DNA of 64,000 nt from Dermatemys mawii (lineage: Eukaryota > Chordata > Testudines > Dermatemydidae), in the NCBI GenBank assembly GCA_007922305.1, contig ML677351.1, positions 17,203,119 to 17,267,118 of the forward strand, in the 5' to 3' direction. Below the pieces are notes generated by a model. The model saw nothing but the letters and a program-made list of their open reading frames with translations. It made no database searches and was not told the DNA's origin. Positions 11,925-22,545 of the stretch are shown piece by piece (the first letter of the stretch is position 1; every line of letters starts with the position of its first letter). The translations under genes were made by a program, and so were the position numbers.

Positions 11925-12290
11925 ACAGCTGTGCCGCGCCGGTCACTCTGCCCGCAGCACCAACGCCTCCGCTAGTCGACAGANNNNNNNNNNTGCCCGC
12001 AGCACCAACGCCTCCGCTAGTCGACAGACAGCTCTGCCGCGCCGGTCACTCTGCCCGCAGCACCAACGCCTCCGCTAGTCGACAGACAGCTGTGCCACAC
12101 CGGTCACTCTGCCTGCAGCACCAATGCCTCCGCTAGTCGACAGACAGCTCTGCCGCGCCGGTCACTCTGCCTGCAGCACCAACGCCTCCGCTAGTCGACA
12201 GACAGCTGTGCCACACCGGTTACTCTGCCCGCAGCACCAACAACTCCGCTAGCCGTCCTGCTAGCCGACACACAGACTGCTCTGCTGCAC
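11925..12290. repeat. 58-bp minisatellite within the LTR
   Basis: The CTAG of each unit recurs at 12017, 12075, 12133, 12191 and 12249, exactly 58 bp apart. Units alternate between two variants: CTCTGCCGCGCCGGTCAC and TGTGCCACACCGGT(C/T)AC. The array is flanked by related but diverged CTGCTAGCCG(A/T) units. Across the run of Ns the spacing is only 45 bp, so sequence is missing. Confidence 0.93.
11984..11993. other. Assembly gap (10 N) inside the minisatellite
   Basis: Ten Ns interrupt the 58-bp array. The sequence on the right resumes inside the repeat unit. The 58-bp register implies at least 23 missing bases, or any number of whole units plus 23, so the 10 N is a placeholder rather than a measured length. 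Confidence 0.95.
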
Positions 12291-12476
12291 CAGCCACTCT
12301 GCACTTTTCTCAGGCCCCCCTACTTAAGACAGTGCTCAGTGATTTCTTTAGCTCTTAGGTGATTTCAGCTCACAGTACGGGAGCCTTAGTGCAGGTGCAC
12401 CAGTGAGCCCAAAGCAATTTTCAGCTCAGCAGCCTGAAACCAGGCTCCTAATGGAAGCAAAAATTCAATTCTGACA

Positions 12477-13030
12477 TTCCACAGTGGAGAGAGGCAGGGT
12501 GCAATAGGCCTGGGAGGCCCTCAGACAGCACCCTCACCAAAAGGTATAGGTGCTTGTCCACCACCTCTCTCGATGTCACAGTGTTCTGAAACGCATGGCC
12601 CTTGCCCACTGAGTGCTACCTAGATGATGGCGAGTCCCTCCATCATAACAAGGGCCAAGTACATGTCCATAGTCCTTCATTCACATAATCACAGTAACAT
12701 CACTTTATCATTCCTGCCCCAATAACATAGAAACTGGGGCTCCCTCATCAGCCGAAGTGGCCATGTGGGCTGCTGTGGGCTCAGGCTAGGCGCAGTGGGT
12801 GTGTCTATGCAAATTGATCAGCCCCAGAATTATTTTCTAAGACACACTGCAATTCCCATAGTTCGCCACCAGATGTCAGAATATATCTCATTCCTGACAC
12901 TGCTTACACACTGAACAAGCTACACACGTCTATAGCTGCTCAGGAGCTGACTTCCAAACACCAGTTTAGCTTTACTCATTGCTTGTGGAAATAAGCTCAC
13001 ATTCCCAATCAAACCAGGTTGATCTGTATA
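12477..13030. other. Gene-free DNA flanking the LTR, possibly element-internal
   Basis: The composition up to about 12880 (CCTGGGAGGCCC, GGTATAGGTGCTTGTCC) resembles the adjacent LTR more than the AT-rich background. It could be a short internal remnant of the same element. No recognisable retroviral motif is visible, so this stays open. Confidence 0.3.
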
Positions 13031-13039
13031 ACTCACCTG

Positions 13040-14550
13040 CCTGTGTCATCATTTACCTCTCCACTAGTTGTGTGTCATCTGACAGTTTTACCAGTAATAA
13101 TTTTATATTTTCCCGCAGATCACCAATAAGATATTGGGTACCAGTGGGCCAAGAATAGATGGCTTTATTAAGATCCCACTAAAATCATCACCACCCCAAA
13201 TTGAAGATTCCCCATTTACAATTTGAGACTGTCAAATGGTAAATTTTAATCCATTTAATATGGGCTACATTGATATCATATAATACTTTAAAGAAATAAA
13301 CAGAATGTCACACAGAATTAAGTCGAATCCTTCCAGAAAGCTAAAGTATACAAAGAAAGGATAGCAAGTTTGACAAGATTTATTTTTCATAAAACAATGC
13401 TGATGGGCATTAATTATGCTACCATCTTTTAATTATTTACAAGTTAGGTTCCATATCAACTTTTCTGTGATTTTGCCCAAGGTGAATGTTGGGTTACATA
13501 CCCAATATTTTCCTGAGTTTACCCATTTACCCCTTTTAAATATTAGCACAGTGTCCCAAGATTTGTAAAAACAGAAAAGCCTCTCAATATTAATTGTTCA
13601 GAGACTTTCTCAGCCAATTCTTTTAATGCTCTTAGGTGCAAGTTCTTGTTTTGAAAATTTTAAAATATTTTGTTTTAATAGTCACTGTTGAACATCCTCC
13701 AGAGCTACTGACTGAATAGAAAGTATTTCAGTATTACTGTAAGTACAACATCCTGCTTTCCTAATATAGAACAAAATCATTTATTGATTACTGCTGTTTT
13801 TTCTGTATCAAGATTGATAACTTTAGCACCAATATCTAGTTTTTAACCTAGTCTATTGCTGGGGTTTTTTTGCTCCTTATATATTTGTATTTAAAGAATT
13901 CCTTCTGATTGTCCTTAACTCTACAGGCCATAGATTTTCTCATTGATAGGTTTATCTTCCTAATATTTACTTGCTTTCACAATCACAGATAGGATGAGTT
14001 TTTTTGTTTGATTGTTTAAGAATGTTGAGTTAGATAAAAACATTTCCCAATTATCATTAACTTTTTTAATGTTTTACATTTTTTACTCTCACTCAATTTT
14101 GCTCATGATTGTTTTCACCTTTGGGAAATTGGCCTCTTTAAAGCATCATGTATGTGTATTTTTGGTTGGAACTACAGTCTGTTTACAAATAAAAAATAAA
14201 ATTAGATTGTGATTGTTTGCACCAAGGCAACCATTAATTTTTAGTTCAGGGATCAATTCACTTCTGTTTATAGTTTCATTAACTATGCTTTGAATACTGA
14301 GTGAGGCTTGGGTCAGGCCTTACTTTACCCTACCCATTTTTGCCTGCTTCTCATTCTTGTGTTTCTTTGGATGGATACATTTGTAATTCGTCATAATGAG
14401 GCCGAATGTAGAACAATCCTGACTTGGTTCTGGTGCTGTGTGTTAGAAAATTATAATTATAATTTTTAGGAACTCCAAGAATGTTTTACTAGTGGCAGAT
14501 GAGACCTCATGCATATCCCCCAGACTGACCGGCCCTTATGATGATGTAAT
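13040..14550 (-). mobile_element. Old L3/CR1-clade LINE remnant
   Basis: Read in reverse, 13060-13170 corresponds to the conserved reverse transcriptase region that on the plus strand reads like GTCATCTGACAGTTTTACC...GGGTACCAGTGGGCCAAGAATAGATGG; L3 elements carry such a block just around the catalytic region. The following CAAGTTTGACAAGATTTATTTTTC and ACAATGCTGATGGGCATTAATTA segments match the next part of the domain. It is full of stops and indels, with no usable frame, and becomes unrecognisable beyond about 14.5 kb. This is inactive and much older than the CR1 at 16.7 kb. Confidence 0.65.
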
Positions 14551-14673
14551 TTTTCTTTCTACACATGATTAAATAAATAGATATTTAAAGAGAGCTGCTT
14601 ATCCTATTCCCTACTCTGATCTGGTGGTCTGTAGCAGACAACCATCCGTAACCCATGTTGTGATTTATCAGTA

Positions 14674-14888
14674 CAGGCATGTCGCGTCTTACGCTGATTC
14701 AACTTACGCCATTTCAGCCTTACGCGGTCCGCAAAAACAAAAAAAGAAAGGAGAAATTTTTTTAAAAAACTTCCTGCAGGGGGAGCAATTTCATCTCCCA
14801 TTGAAGTCAATGGGTTCTGGCTATATGCAGTTTCCGCTTTATGCAGTAACCACAGAACGGAACCCTCACGCAAGACAAGACACGCCTG
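14674..14888. mobile_element. TcMar/pogo-like MITE, 215 bp
   Basis: The ends CAGGCATGTCGCGTCTTACG and (in reverse complement) CAGGCGTGTCTTGTCTTGCG form terminal inverted repeats of about 20 bp. The element is flanked by TA on both sides (14672-14673 and 14889-14890), the TcMar target-site duplication. The interior has A-rich runs and CCCATTGAAGTCAATGGG, a 16-nt perfect palindrome apart from its centre. No transposase is encoded. A 97-codon frame crossing it is an artefact. Confidence 0.82.
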
Positions 14889-15093
14889 TACTGCTCCATA
14901 AGCATTCCAGGTTCTGACCTTCTGAATTGTCAGTAACTCTAAAGTATAATGAAACTTTTGATGTAAAGTCCCATTCCATCTTTCTTAAATCAGGTGTCTA
15001 AATAACATGCTAGTCATGTGACTCACCCCACCAAGTTTCAGTAATGCCAACTATTTCAGGGATCTTTTAATAAATAAGCATTTCTAGTTCTTG

Positions 15094-15174
15094 TCATTGG
15101 ACCTAGTGGATAGAGCACTGAACTGTAACTCAGGAAACCCGGATTCTATTCCCAGCTCCGCCACTGGCCTGATA
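15094..15174 (+). repeat. MIR-type SINE, 5' part (split by a MITE)
   Basis: The tRNA-like head GGACCTAGTGGATAGAGCAC followed by CTCAGGAAACCCGGATTCTATTCCCAGCTCCGCCACTGGCC matches the MIR head and B-box-like region. It stops exactly at the TA where the pogo-like MITE begins, and continues at 15495. Confidence 0.85.
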
Positions 15175-15494
15175 CAGTAGACTCTCGATTATCCAGGATG
15201 ATAGGGAAAAAATTAATTCTGGTTAATAAAATCCTGGATAATCACCATCCATAGGAAATATGGGGAGAGGGGGTTGGTTCACCAGCCACCCTGCACCGGT
15301 GTTGGAAGAAGGTGTTGGTTCACTGGCTACCCTGTGCCCTGGTGTGCTTTTTCGTTTGTTTGTTTTTTTGTGCTTGGGGCAGCAACAAAGCCAGAGCCAG
15401 CCCTGCAAGTTACGCATATTTTTTTTTTTTTTTTTTACATCCTGGTTAATCCACTTTCTGGTTAACCCAATCCTGGATAATCAAGAGTCTACTG
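15175..15494. mobile_element. TcMar/pogo-like MITE copy 1, inserted in a MIR
   Basis: The 320-bp element starts CAGTAGACTCTCGATTATCC and ends GGATAATCAAGAGTCTACTG, which are inverted repeats. TA flanks both ends (15173-15174 and 15495-15496). Sub-terminal CTGGTTAATAAAATCCTGGATAATC and CCTGGTTAATCCACTTTCTGG add internal repeats. It has GTTGGTTCACC(A/G)GC(C/T)ACCCTG duplications at about 15274 and 15315, a T-rich run at 15354-15370, and a T15-16 run at 15421-15436. It encodes no transposase. A second copy lies in the opposite orientation at 27068-27373. Confidence 0.9.
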
Positions 15495-15640
15495 TATATG
15501 ACCTTGGGCTGGTCACTGCCTCTGTGCCTCCGTTTCCTCATCTATTTAATGGGGACAGTGACACTGACTGCTTTTTGTAAAGCACTTTGAGATCCACTGA
15601 TAAAAGAACTAGGTGGTATAATTATTTCCCACTGGTATAC
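15495..15640 (+). repeat. MIR-type SINE, 3' part
   Basis: It resumes with TATATGACCTTGGGCTGGTCAC, then GTGCCTCCGTTTCCTCATCT, then GTAAAGCACTTTGAGATCCACTG, which is the MIR core and 3' order. It joins in register with the part ending at 15174 when the MITE and one TA are removed. Confidence 0.85.
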
Positions 15641-16687
15641 AGGCAACTGACTGTTTTCACTTCACTCCTTTGATGCCTTTTCATTAATGCTTACCTTGAG
15701 TTTGAGTTATACACTTGAGCATTTTGACTGTGTTTATCCCCTTGGCAACTCCCCCCGTAGGATGCTAGTTTAAAGCGCTCTCAGTTTGCCTAGCTAGTCT
15801 GCTACAGAAAAGTCGGATCCCGTCTATTGAAAAGTTTGCAGTTGTTTAGAGAAGCCTCAGATAATCAGCCAAATCAAATCTCTACAGCTAAAAAAACCTG
15901 CAAGGCTACTCTTTCAGCATGTATCTGCTAGAATCAACTAGCAATAAAAACACACACACACAAAAAAACTCCACACTGTGGAACAACCACTTATAATTAT
16001 TTCACAGTGACAGAGACAGAGGAGTTGTCCACGTGCACTCATGCAGAGAATTAAGCATGACCATTCTTCACTTAGTTTGTGTTTGATCTACTGTGTTGCT
16101 TCCATTATCTCCTACCAAATTGGTAGAAATCAGACAGACCAGAAAAGCAATTTTATATTTAAGCTTCTGTAAAGTATTATAACTAATGAAGAGTGAGAAG
16201 CACTCTATAAAAGGGAATACTTGAAAGTAACCTTGAACACTTTACTTTTATCTGAAAAGATTTTCACATCTATCTAAACATAGTTAAGAGATTGCAGCAT
16301 CTGGTAATATGTCAAGTGGTATCACTACCAATAAAATAACCAAGAGTATTAAGATTCATGTTTGTTTTACCAATACAACACCAGTTTAAATAGAAATTCT
16401 CCTCTTGTCTCCTTTCATCATTTTTATAGAGCTATAGAATTGAAAGTGTTCTGCACCAATGGTATTTATGGCTGCAAAGAAAACATTGTTTGCCATGGGG
16501 AAACCTACTGTTTCAACTTTCCTATTAGATTAAAAAGTAGGAGTGGGATGAGGCGCTGAAGTACTTCCATTTTCTATTCTATATATCCAGAGCATGTATG
16601 ATTGTCTATACTGGAGCTGTGAATACTGAGTCCTTTCGGAAAACTAGATTCAGAACAAAATCATACGTTCAGATGAATTTTACACAT
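15641..16687. other. Gene-free AT-rich DNA
   Basis: Contains a short CA microsatellite next to an A-run at 15946-15967. No supportable gene or larger element is visible. Confidence 0.5.
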
Positions 16688-18512
16688 CATAGAATCATAG
16701 AATATCAGGGTTGGAAGGGACCTCAGGGGGTCATCTAGTCCAACCCCCTGCTCAAAGCAGGACCAATCCCCAACTAAATCATCCCAGCCAAGGCTTTGTC
16801 AAGCCTGACCTTAAAAACCTCTAAGGAAGGAGATTCCACCACCTCCCTAGGTAACCCATTCCAATGCTTCACCACCCTCCTAGTGAAAAAGTTTTTCCTA
16901 ATATCCAACCTAAACCTTCCCCACTGCAACTTGAGACCATTACTCCTTGTTCTATCATCTAGTACCACTGGGAATAGTCTAGATCCATCCTCTTTGAAAT
17001 CCCCTTGAAGGTAGTTGAAAGCAGCTATCAAATCTCCCCTCAGTCTTCTCTTCTGTAGACTAAACAATCCCAGTTCTCTCAGCCTCTCCTCATAAGTCAT
17101 GTGCTCCAGGCCCCTAATCATTTTTGTTGCCCTCCTTTGCATTCTTTCCAATTTTTCCACATCCTTCTTGTACTGTGGGCCTCAAAACTGGACAGAGTAC
17201 TCCAGATGAGGCCTTACCAATGTTGAATAGAGAGGAACAATCACATCCCTCGATCTGCTGGCAATGCTCCTACTTATACAGCCCAAAATGCCATTAGCTT
17301 TCTTGGCAACAAGGGCACACTGTTGACTCATATCCAGTTTCTCATCCACTGTAACCCCTAGATCCTTATCTGCAGAACTGCTGCCTAGCCATTCAGTCCC
17401 TAGTCTGTAGCAGTGCATGGGATTCTTCCTTCCTAAGTGCAGGACTCTGCACTTGTCCTTGTTGAACCTCATCAAATTTCTTTTTGCCCAGTCCTCTAAT
17501 TTGGAGGTCCCTCTGTATCCTATCCCTACCCTCCAGCGTATCTACCACTCTTCCCAGTTTAGTGTCATCTGCAACCTTGCTTAGGGTGCAGTCCACGCCA
17601 TCCTCCAGATCATTGATAAAGACATTGAATAAAACCGGCCCCAGGACCGACCCTTGGGGCACTCCACTTGATACTGGCTGCCAACTAGACATGGAGCCAT
17701 TGATCACAACCCATTGAACCCGAAGATCCAGCCAGCTTTCTATCCACCTTATGGTCCATTCATCCAGCCCATACTAACTTTAACTTGCTGGCAAGAATAC
17801 TGTGGGAGACCATATCAAAATCTTTGCCAAAGTCAAGAAATAGCACATCCACTGCTTTCCCCTCATCCACGGAGTCAGTTATCTCATCGTAGAAGGCTAT
17901 TAGGTTAGTCAGGCATGATTTGCCCTTGGTGAATCCATGCTGACTATTTCTGATCACTTTCCTCTCCTCTAAGTGCTTCGGAATTGATTCCTTGATGATC
18001 TGCTCCATGATTTTTCCAGAGACTGAGGTGAGGCTGACTGGCCTGTAGTTCCCCAGATCCTCCTCCTTCCCTTTTCTAAAGATGGGCACTACATTAGCCT
18101 TTTTCCAGTCATCCGGGACCTTCCCCGATCGCCGTGAGTTTACAAAGATAATTGCCAATGGCTCTGCAATCACCTCCGCCAACTCCTTTAGCACCCTCGG
18201 ATGCAGCGCATCCAGCCCCATGGACCTGTGCTCATCTAGCTTTTCTAAATAGTCCTGAACCACTTCTTTCTCCACAGAGGGCTGGTCACCTCCTCCCTAT
18301 GCTGTGCTGCCCAGTGCAGTAGTCTGGGATCTGACCTTGTTCGTGAAGACAGTGGCAAAAAAAGCATTGAGTACATTTGCTTTTTCCACATCCTCTGTCA
18401 CTAGATTGCCTCCCTCATTCTGTAAGGGGCCCACACTTCCCTTGACTTTCTTTTTGTTGCTAACATGCCTGAAGAAACCTTTCTTGTTAAATTTAACATC
18501 CCTTGCCATGAA
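16688..18512 (-). mobile_element. CR1 LINE, 5'-truncated
   Basis: On the plus strand the element starts with CATAGAATCATAGAATATCAG, the reverse complement of the CR1 3' terminal ATTCTATGA repeats, followed by the conserved GGGTTGGAAGGGACCTCAGG. It extends about 1.83 kb to near 18512, where recognisable CR1 protein sequence stops. The endonuclease domain and 5' end are missing, as is usual for CR1. Homology to CR1 remains high compared with the other copies here, so it is probably the youngest LINE in the window. It abuts a probable LTR at 18590. Confidence 0.93.
16774..18512 (-). pseudogene. CR1 ORF2 reverse transcriptase, disrupted
   Basis: This is the C-terminal two-thirds of CR1 ORF2. In order: a linker before the fingers (KGFFRHVSNKKK, about 18480); GNYRPVSLTS of the fingers; the LDFGKDFD motif near 17830, which supplies the first catalytic Asp (CR1 usually has LDFSKAFD); [11 protein letters not shown] near 17660; the VADD active-site box near 17570 (usually F/YADD); and the conserved C-terminal [11 protein letters not shown] block near 17135. 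It is not functional. There are in-frame stops near 18286 (TAG) and 17183 (TGA where Trp is expected), and frame changes between 17707 and 17760 and near 17510. The N-terminal apurinic endonuclease is absent. Confidence 0.92.
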
Positions 18513-18589
18513 TACCAAGCACAACACATAAGGCTGTTGAGATATACAACAGTCATCATTTTCTGTCATATAACATGATACCGGGCTCC

Positions 18590-19431
18590 TGTAACAGGGT
18601 TCACTACTCACTGCTAATATGCCTCTTTGTGGCTCATCTGGGGTTGAGAGCACCACTGGCCAGGCACCCCTTCCTGCAGTCACTCAGCCCATTGTCTCAG
18701 TCTCACCTTGTCAGACTCTGTGTAGTTGTCTTCTTTGTGACTCAGGTGCTCCCTCTTTGTGTCTTGGCCCTCTAACCAGGTCATCATAGTCCTCCGCTTC
18801 CAGACTCCATCAACATCTCTTTGTTAACATGGTCTCTCTGTCATTCCACACAATCTTCCATCCTACATCCAAGGCTGTATCACTTCCCCAGGCTTTGGCA
18901 GGGGAACTCAGGCCTGCCCTGTGCTCCAGCCTATGGATCCTATGCTCCATAACTATGGTCTACTTACTCCCAGACCTGGTTGCTACTTCCCTGGATTCTG
19001 CGTTCTATTTCCTTCTTCTAGCCTCTGGCACATCTAGGTATAACACTTCTGTGAGCTTCTTCTGCTCTCTGGACTACTCTTCACCTTCCCCCCCAGCTTC
19101 TTACCAGACTCTATAATCTCTAACAAACCTCCATCCTTTGCGGAAGTGACGGTGGACATCCCCTTACATCTCTGGCTTTATACCAGCCCCCATCTGTTCC
19201 TTTTCTGCTGGGCACCCTCATCAATCAGCCTTTCAAGCCACGCCCCGCCCCCATGGTGCAGCTGATCAGGTTAATTAATCTAATTTAACTTGCTCTGTCT
19301 TGTGGGAGGTGGACCCCTTATCCCAGGTCATACCCAAATTGCTGCTGGTGGTAGCATTTTATAAGCATCAGTTAATGCTAAACATGTTCTTTGAGCTCAG
19401 TTGACTTTAGTGGGGCTTCTGGCCCGCAACA
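18590..19431 (-). mobile_element. Probable LTR
   Basis: Read on the minus strand, the block starts near TGTTGCGGGCC (19431), has a TATA-like GGTATAAAGCC at about 19180 downstream of a GGGGCGGGGCGTGGC Sp1-like box, and ends CCCTGTTACA (18590). TG...CA ends, a promoter-like core and a pyrimidine-rich plus strand suggest an LTR of a turtle retroelement. No TSD was found, and the right boundary is a guess. It directly follows the broken CR1, so it may have inserted near or into that copy. No coding potential is seen. Confidence 0.45.
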
Positions 19432-19757
19432 GACATGCAACCCAAATGGAACAGATTGCAGGGTCAAGATATTAATATCCTATAAAACCAACACTACAAT
19501 TGTCTCCTTCGTTGTTAGCCCCCACACGCACACACACAGGGACTGAATGGACATGGAGACAGAAATAGTCTCAACCCTGAATTTTGTTTCTCCAAGGTCA
19601 GAACTGATACATTGACAAGGCATTATGAGGAAATCTGTCTCTTTCACACGCACTCTAGTCACATTTAGTTTAAAAACTTACATTTCATTGAAATTATATA
19701 TTACAACCCAGTGAATCCTCACCACCCTCCAATCAAAAATAGACAGGATTAATCACC
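19432..19757. other. Gene-free DNA
   Basis: Contains a short CACACGCACACACACA run at about 19524-19539. Otherwise nothing supportable. Confidence 0.5.
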
Positions 19758-19871
19758 CTGACTCAGAAAAACATTTAGCACATGCCTTAAAAAGTTAATC
19801 ACGTGCTTAAATACTATTGACTTCAATGAGAGTTAAGTATTTGCTTAAAGTTAAGTGCTCTTCCTGAATCA
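19758..19871. repeat. Fold-back MITE (CATTGACTTC family)
   Basis: It runs from CTGACTCAGAAAAAC to TTCCTGAATCAG with a central ATTGACTTCAATGAGAG. Left TTAAATACTATTGACTTCAA and right AGAGTTAAGTATTTGCTTAA segments make it an imperfect palindrome of about 114 bp. Confidence 0.6.
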
Positions 19872-22439
19872 GAAGTTTCCTGAATCACATGCAAAATTAG
19901 TTTATGGCTGACATTAAATAAACCAGCTATTTCTAAACAGTGAGGCCCTGATTTTCACTACTGTTTGTATGATTCTATGTACCTAATATGCATAGGCAAG
20001 CACAGTGATTGTGTAGGTAATTTAGGTTCTTGCTCTTGCAAATGCTAGTTATTCATCTAACTGACCATGTCTGATTTGTGCATGTGTTTACATGTCATGT
20101 GTACTGTACTGAAAATCAAACCCACAATATCTGCTATTTTTTCATCTTGGATCATATCTAAGTTACCTACTCAAACAAGTCTATAATATACTGTTAGCAC
20201 TACAGAGCAAAAAGACAATGGAAAAAGCAGATGGATTCTATTCTCTCTCATACACCAGCAATAAAACAAATCAATTAAACTCTAATTGCAAAATCTTTAT
20301 TAATGGTCATTAGAATTGAACAAGCAGAGTAACATCTTTTTAATAACACAGTTGTTCATTTCGTTTTGGATGGATTTGCATTTTCCCAAATGTTGCCTTT
20401 CCATGAAGTTTGGAAAATGGTATTGGCATATGAACTATGAATTTTAAATTCATCAATTATTCAGAATAGGCTGATTTCTGCTTGGAAATAGGAGATATTT
20501 CACTAAAAAACTGGCTTCTTCTTGAACCACCACCCAAAAAAAAAAAAAAATCACAAAGCATGGCATATATGCATTGATTGAATGGGTTTGTTTTCAAATT
20601 TATAATGAAAGTGAAACAATGGCTAGTAATATTTTTGTTATTTCACACTCACTAATTGGTGATTATGTCAGTAGCACAAAAAAATGAAACTTTTTTATTT
20701 ATAAATTGGAAATCCGTACCCTGAACCATGTCCTACGGTTGTTAACCTGAAGTGTTTGAATCAGCCCTGTCATTACAGGGACAAGATACTGGGTCTCTCC
20801 CACTGTGGCCTGAGGAACAACTCTGCTCCAAGGCAGGTGTGCTCTGAGCAGCTGCTTTCCTTTCCCTACTGCACCTGCTCAGCAGCTCCTCTTACCGCAA
20901 GTTGCTGCATTGCAAAGAAGCTGAGTAGCTCCTGCCCCACTGCTCACATTCCAGCTGGGCTCTGGGAGTCCCAGGAAAGGAGTTCAGACCCTTGACTGGT
21001 TCTGCCTGAGCTTAAGAGTTTACCCTAAAATTGACAAGTTACAAAAATTAAGGCAGAGAGCACAGCTGCTTCCTGTGCACTGGATACTGGTATTTTGGCC
21101 AAGGGGAGTTTCTGTATGCTGTTCAGGACCTCTATGTTCCAACTTGTGAGTAAATAGAACAAGTTGTACTAGGAATATGTTCAGCCTGCACACAACTGAT
21201 TTCTCCCCCACTGTGAAGCAGATTCCCAAGCCTGGCTCTCAGCTGAAGGGTGACAGCATATAATGCTAGCATGCACCTCTTGAGCAAAAACTGCTGATAA
21301 TTCTAAACGGTGGAAGAGTCTCTGGATGTGCACTATTGGGTACCAGGAGGAAATGAACAACTTAATTTTCATTTGCGATTTCACTAAGAATTCGAGCCAG
21401 GCCTCCAGAGCTGAAATGTTTGTCCATTAAGCCACTCTGCGTTCTGGCTTCTGCAGGAAGTCAAGACAAACTCAAAAAAACAGCCTTACATTCCATTTTC
21501 TTCAGCGTGCCATCTAGTGCTAGACTTCACATTTATGGAGATGATTTATTAGGTGGTGCGGAGGAGGAGAACTGATGCAGTTGGTTTGCCCAGGTGCATT
21601 TGACTATCATAAGAACAATAATCACCTTTCAGAAAAACTATGCAAAAAATGCATATATATTTATTTCCACTCAAGAAAATGGGATGAGTGTGGAGAATCC
21701 CGCCAAGGCTGGGGAACAGCTCCGATCTATGGGCAGGCTGCAGAGCTGTGGCACAGCCCCTCTTCAGCTACTGGGCCAGCGTGTAGGCTGGAATAATTTC
21801 CACTGGCCCTCCTGTGCAAGAATTTTGCATCATTGGATATACAACAGATCCAGTAGCCTTGCCCCAAATTCCATCTCCTGCACTGGCCTGTTTGGAGCCA
21901 ATACAGAGACTTTGCTGTGTAATACACAAAAAGCGTAAGCCCATCTGCCTGTGGCAGATCCATTGCGTTTAAAGTTTCACAGAGGGTCTGACGCTGACCC
22001 ACTGCACTGGGGTGAATTTCAGTCCAAATGCACATTCTTGTATATTGTTCGGAATGGTGGATTTTTATTTTTGTTAGTTAACTTTACATAGTTATCCTGC
22101 CAAACAAGGAAGCTGACAATTGGAAATTGTCTAGTTTAAGTGTTTTGGAATTATATTTTCGATGCACATTAATTAAAACGTGGGCTAACACATTTTCTTC
22201 TGATTCTTGTATATCTATGATAGCCAGATGATCCCAGGAAGAAAATTGCATCTGCTATAGCACCACTTTCTAAATAATCTCTGTAAAAATGAAGGCTAGC
22301 TCATGCTGAAGGCAAAGGAATATCTAAGTGCTCTGTTAGGAGACAGATGGAAAAGTTGCTTACTGCACTAGCTTTTCACCTTTGAAGACCCTGCTCAAGC
22401 TCCAAGTTAGGTCACATGCAGGGTAGATATGAATTTTTT
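19872..22439. other. Gene-free DNA, mostly AT-rich
   Basis: No supportable gene. 20250-20420 is of high complexity and contains an octamer-like ATTTGCAT and several TTAAT cores. A poly-A run lies at 20534-20550. The GC-richer stretch at 21690-22030 has overlapping open frames on both strands, none resembling a known protein. It could be an unrecognised old repeat, because it ends in a GGGGTGAATTTCAGTCC motif of MITE type. Confidence 0.4.
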
Positions 22440-22545
22440 TTAATTATTTGGGGGTTTTATGTATATAATTGAAATGTGGATAATGATACTGACCTTCTTT
22501 ATAAAGTGATTTGAAATCTACTGAAAAAAAAGCATTGTGTAAGAG
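22440..22545 (+). repeat. MIR-type SINE 3' fragment
   Basis: GTGGATAATGATACTGACCT followed by TTTATAAAGTGATTTGAAATCTACTGAAAAAAAAGC matches the MIR 3' region (compare 15550-15610). Confidence 0.6.

Larger units (their letters stand above)
11303..12476 (-). mobile_element. Probable solo or partial LTR containing a minisatellite
   Basis: Read on the minus strand, the block begins TGTCAGAATTG and ends GGTTACA, so it has TG...CA termini typical of LTRs. It contains an ATTAAAAGGCTTTGG segment that could be the polyadenylation region and a downstream GTATTGTCTCTTACAGACG stretch. It is far more GC- and CpG-rich than its flanks, consistent with a fairly recent insertion. The middle is a 58-bp tandem array broken by Ns. 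Flanking pentamers (TCACT and TTCCA) do not match, so it may be truncated or still joined to internal sequence at 12477-12880. I cannot say whether it is Gypsy or endogenous retrovirus. No coding domain is visible. Confidence 0.55.

Noticed and set aside
11697..11975. Open frames on both strands in the GC-rich block
   Set aside because: They lie in the LTR and run into its minisatellite. No domain is visible and they end at the assembly gap.
15260..15580. 106-codon plus-strand frame
   Set aside because: It crosses the MITE and the MIR 3' half. It is an artefact of repeat sequence.
21575..22035. Open frames on both strands (up to 114 codons)
   Set aside because: They overlap each other in a locally GC-richer stretch, with no recognisable domain.
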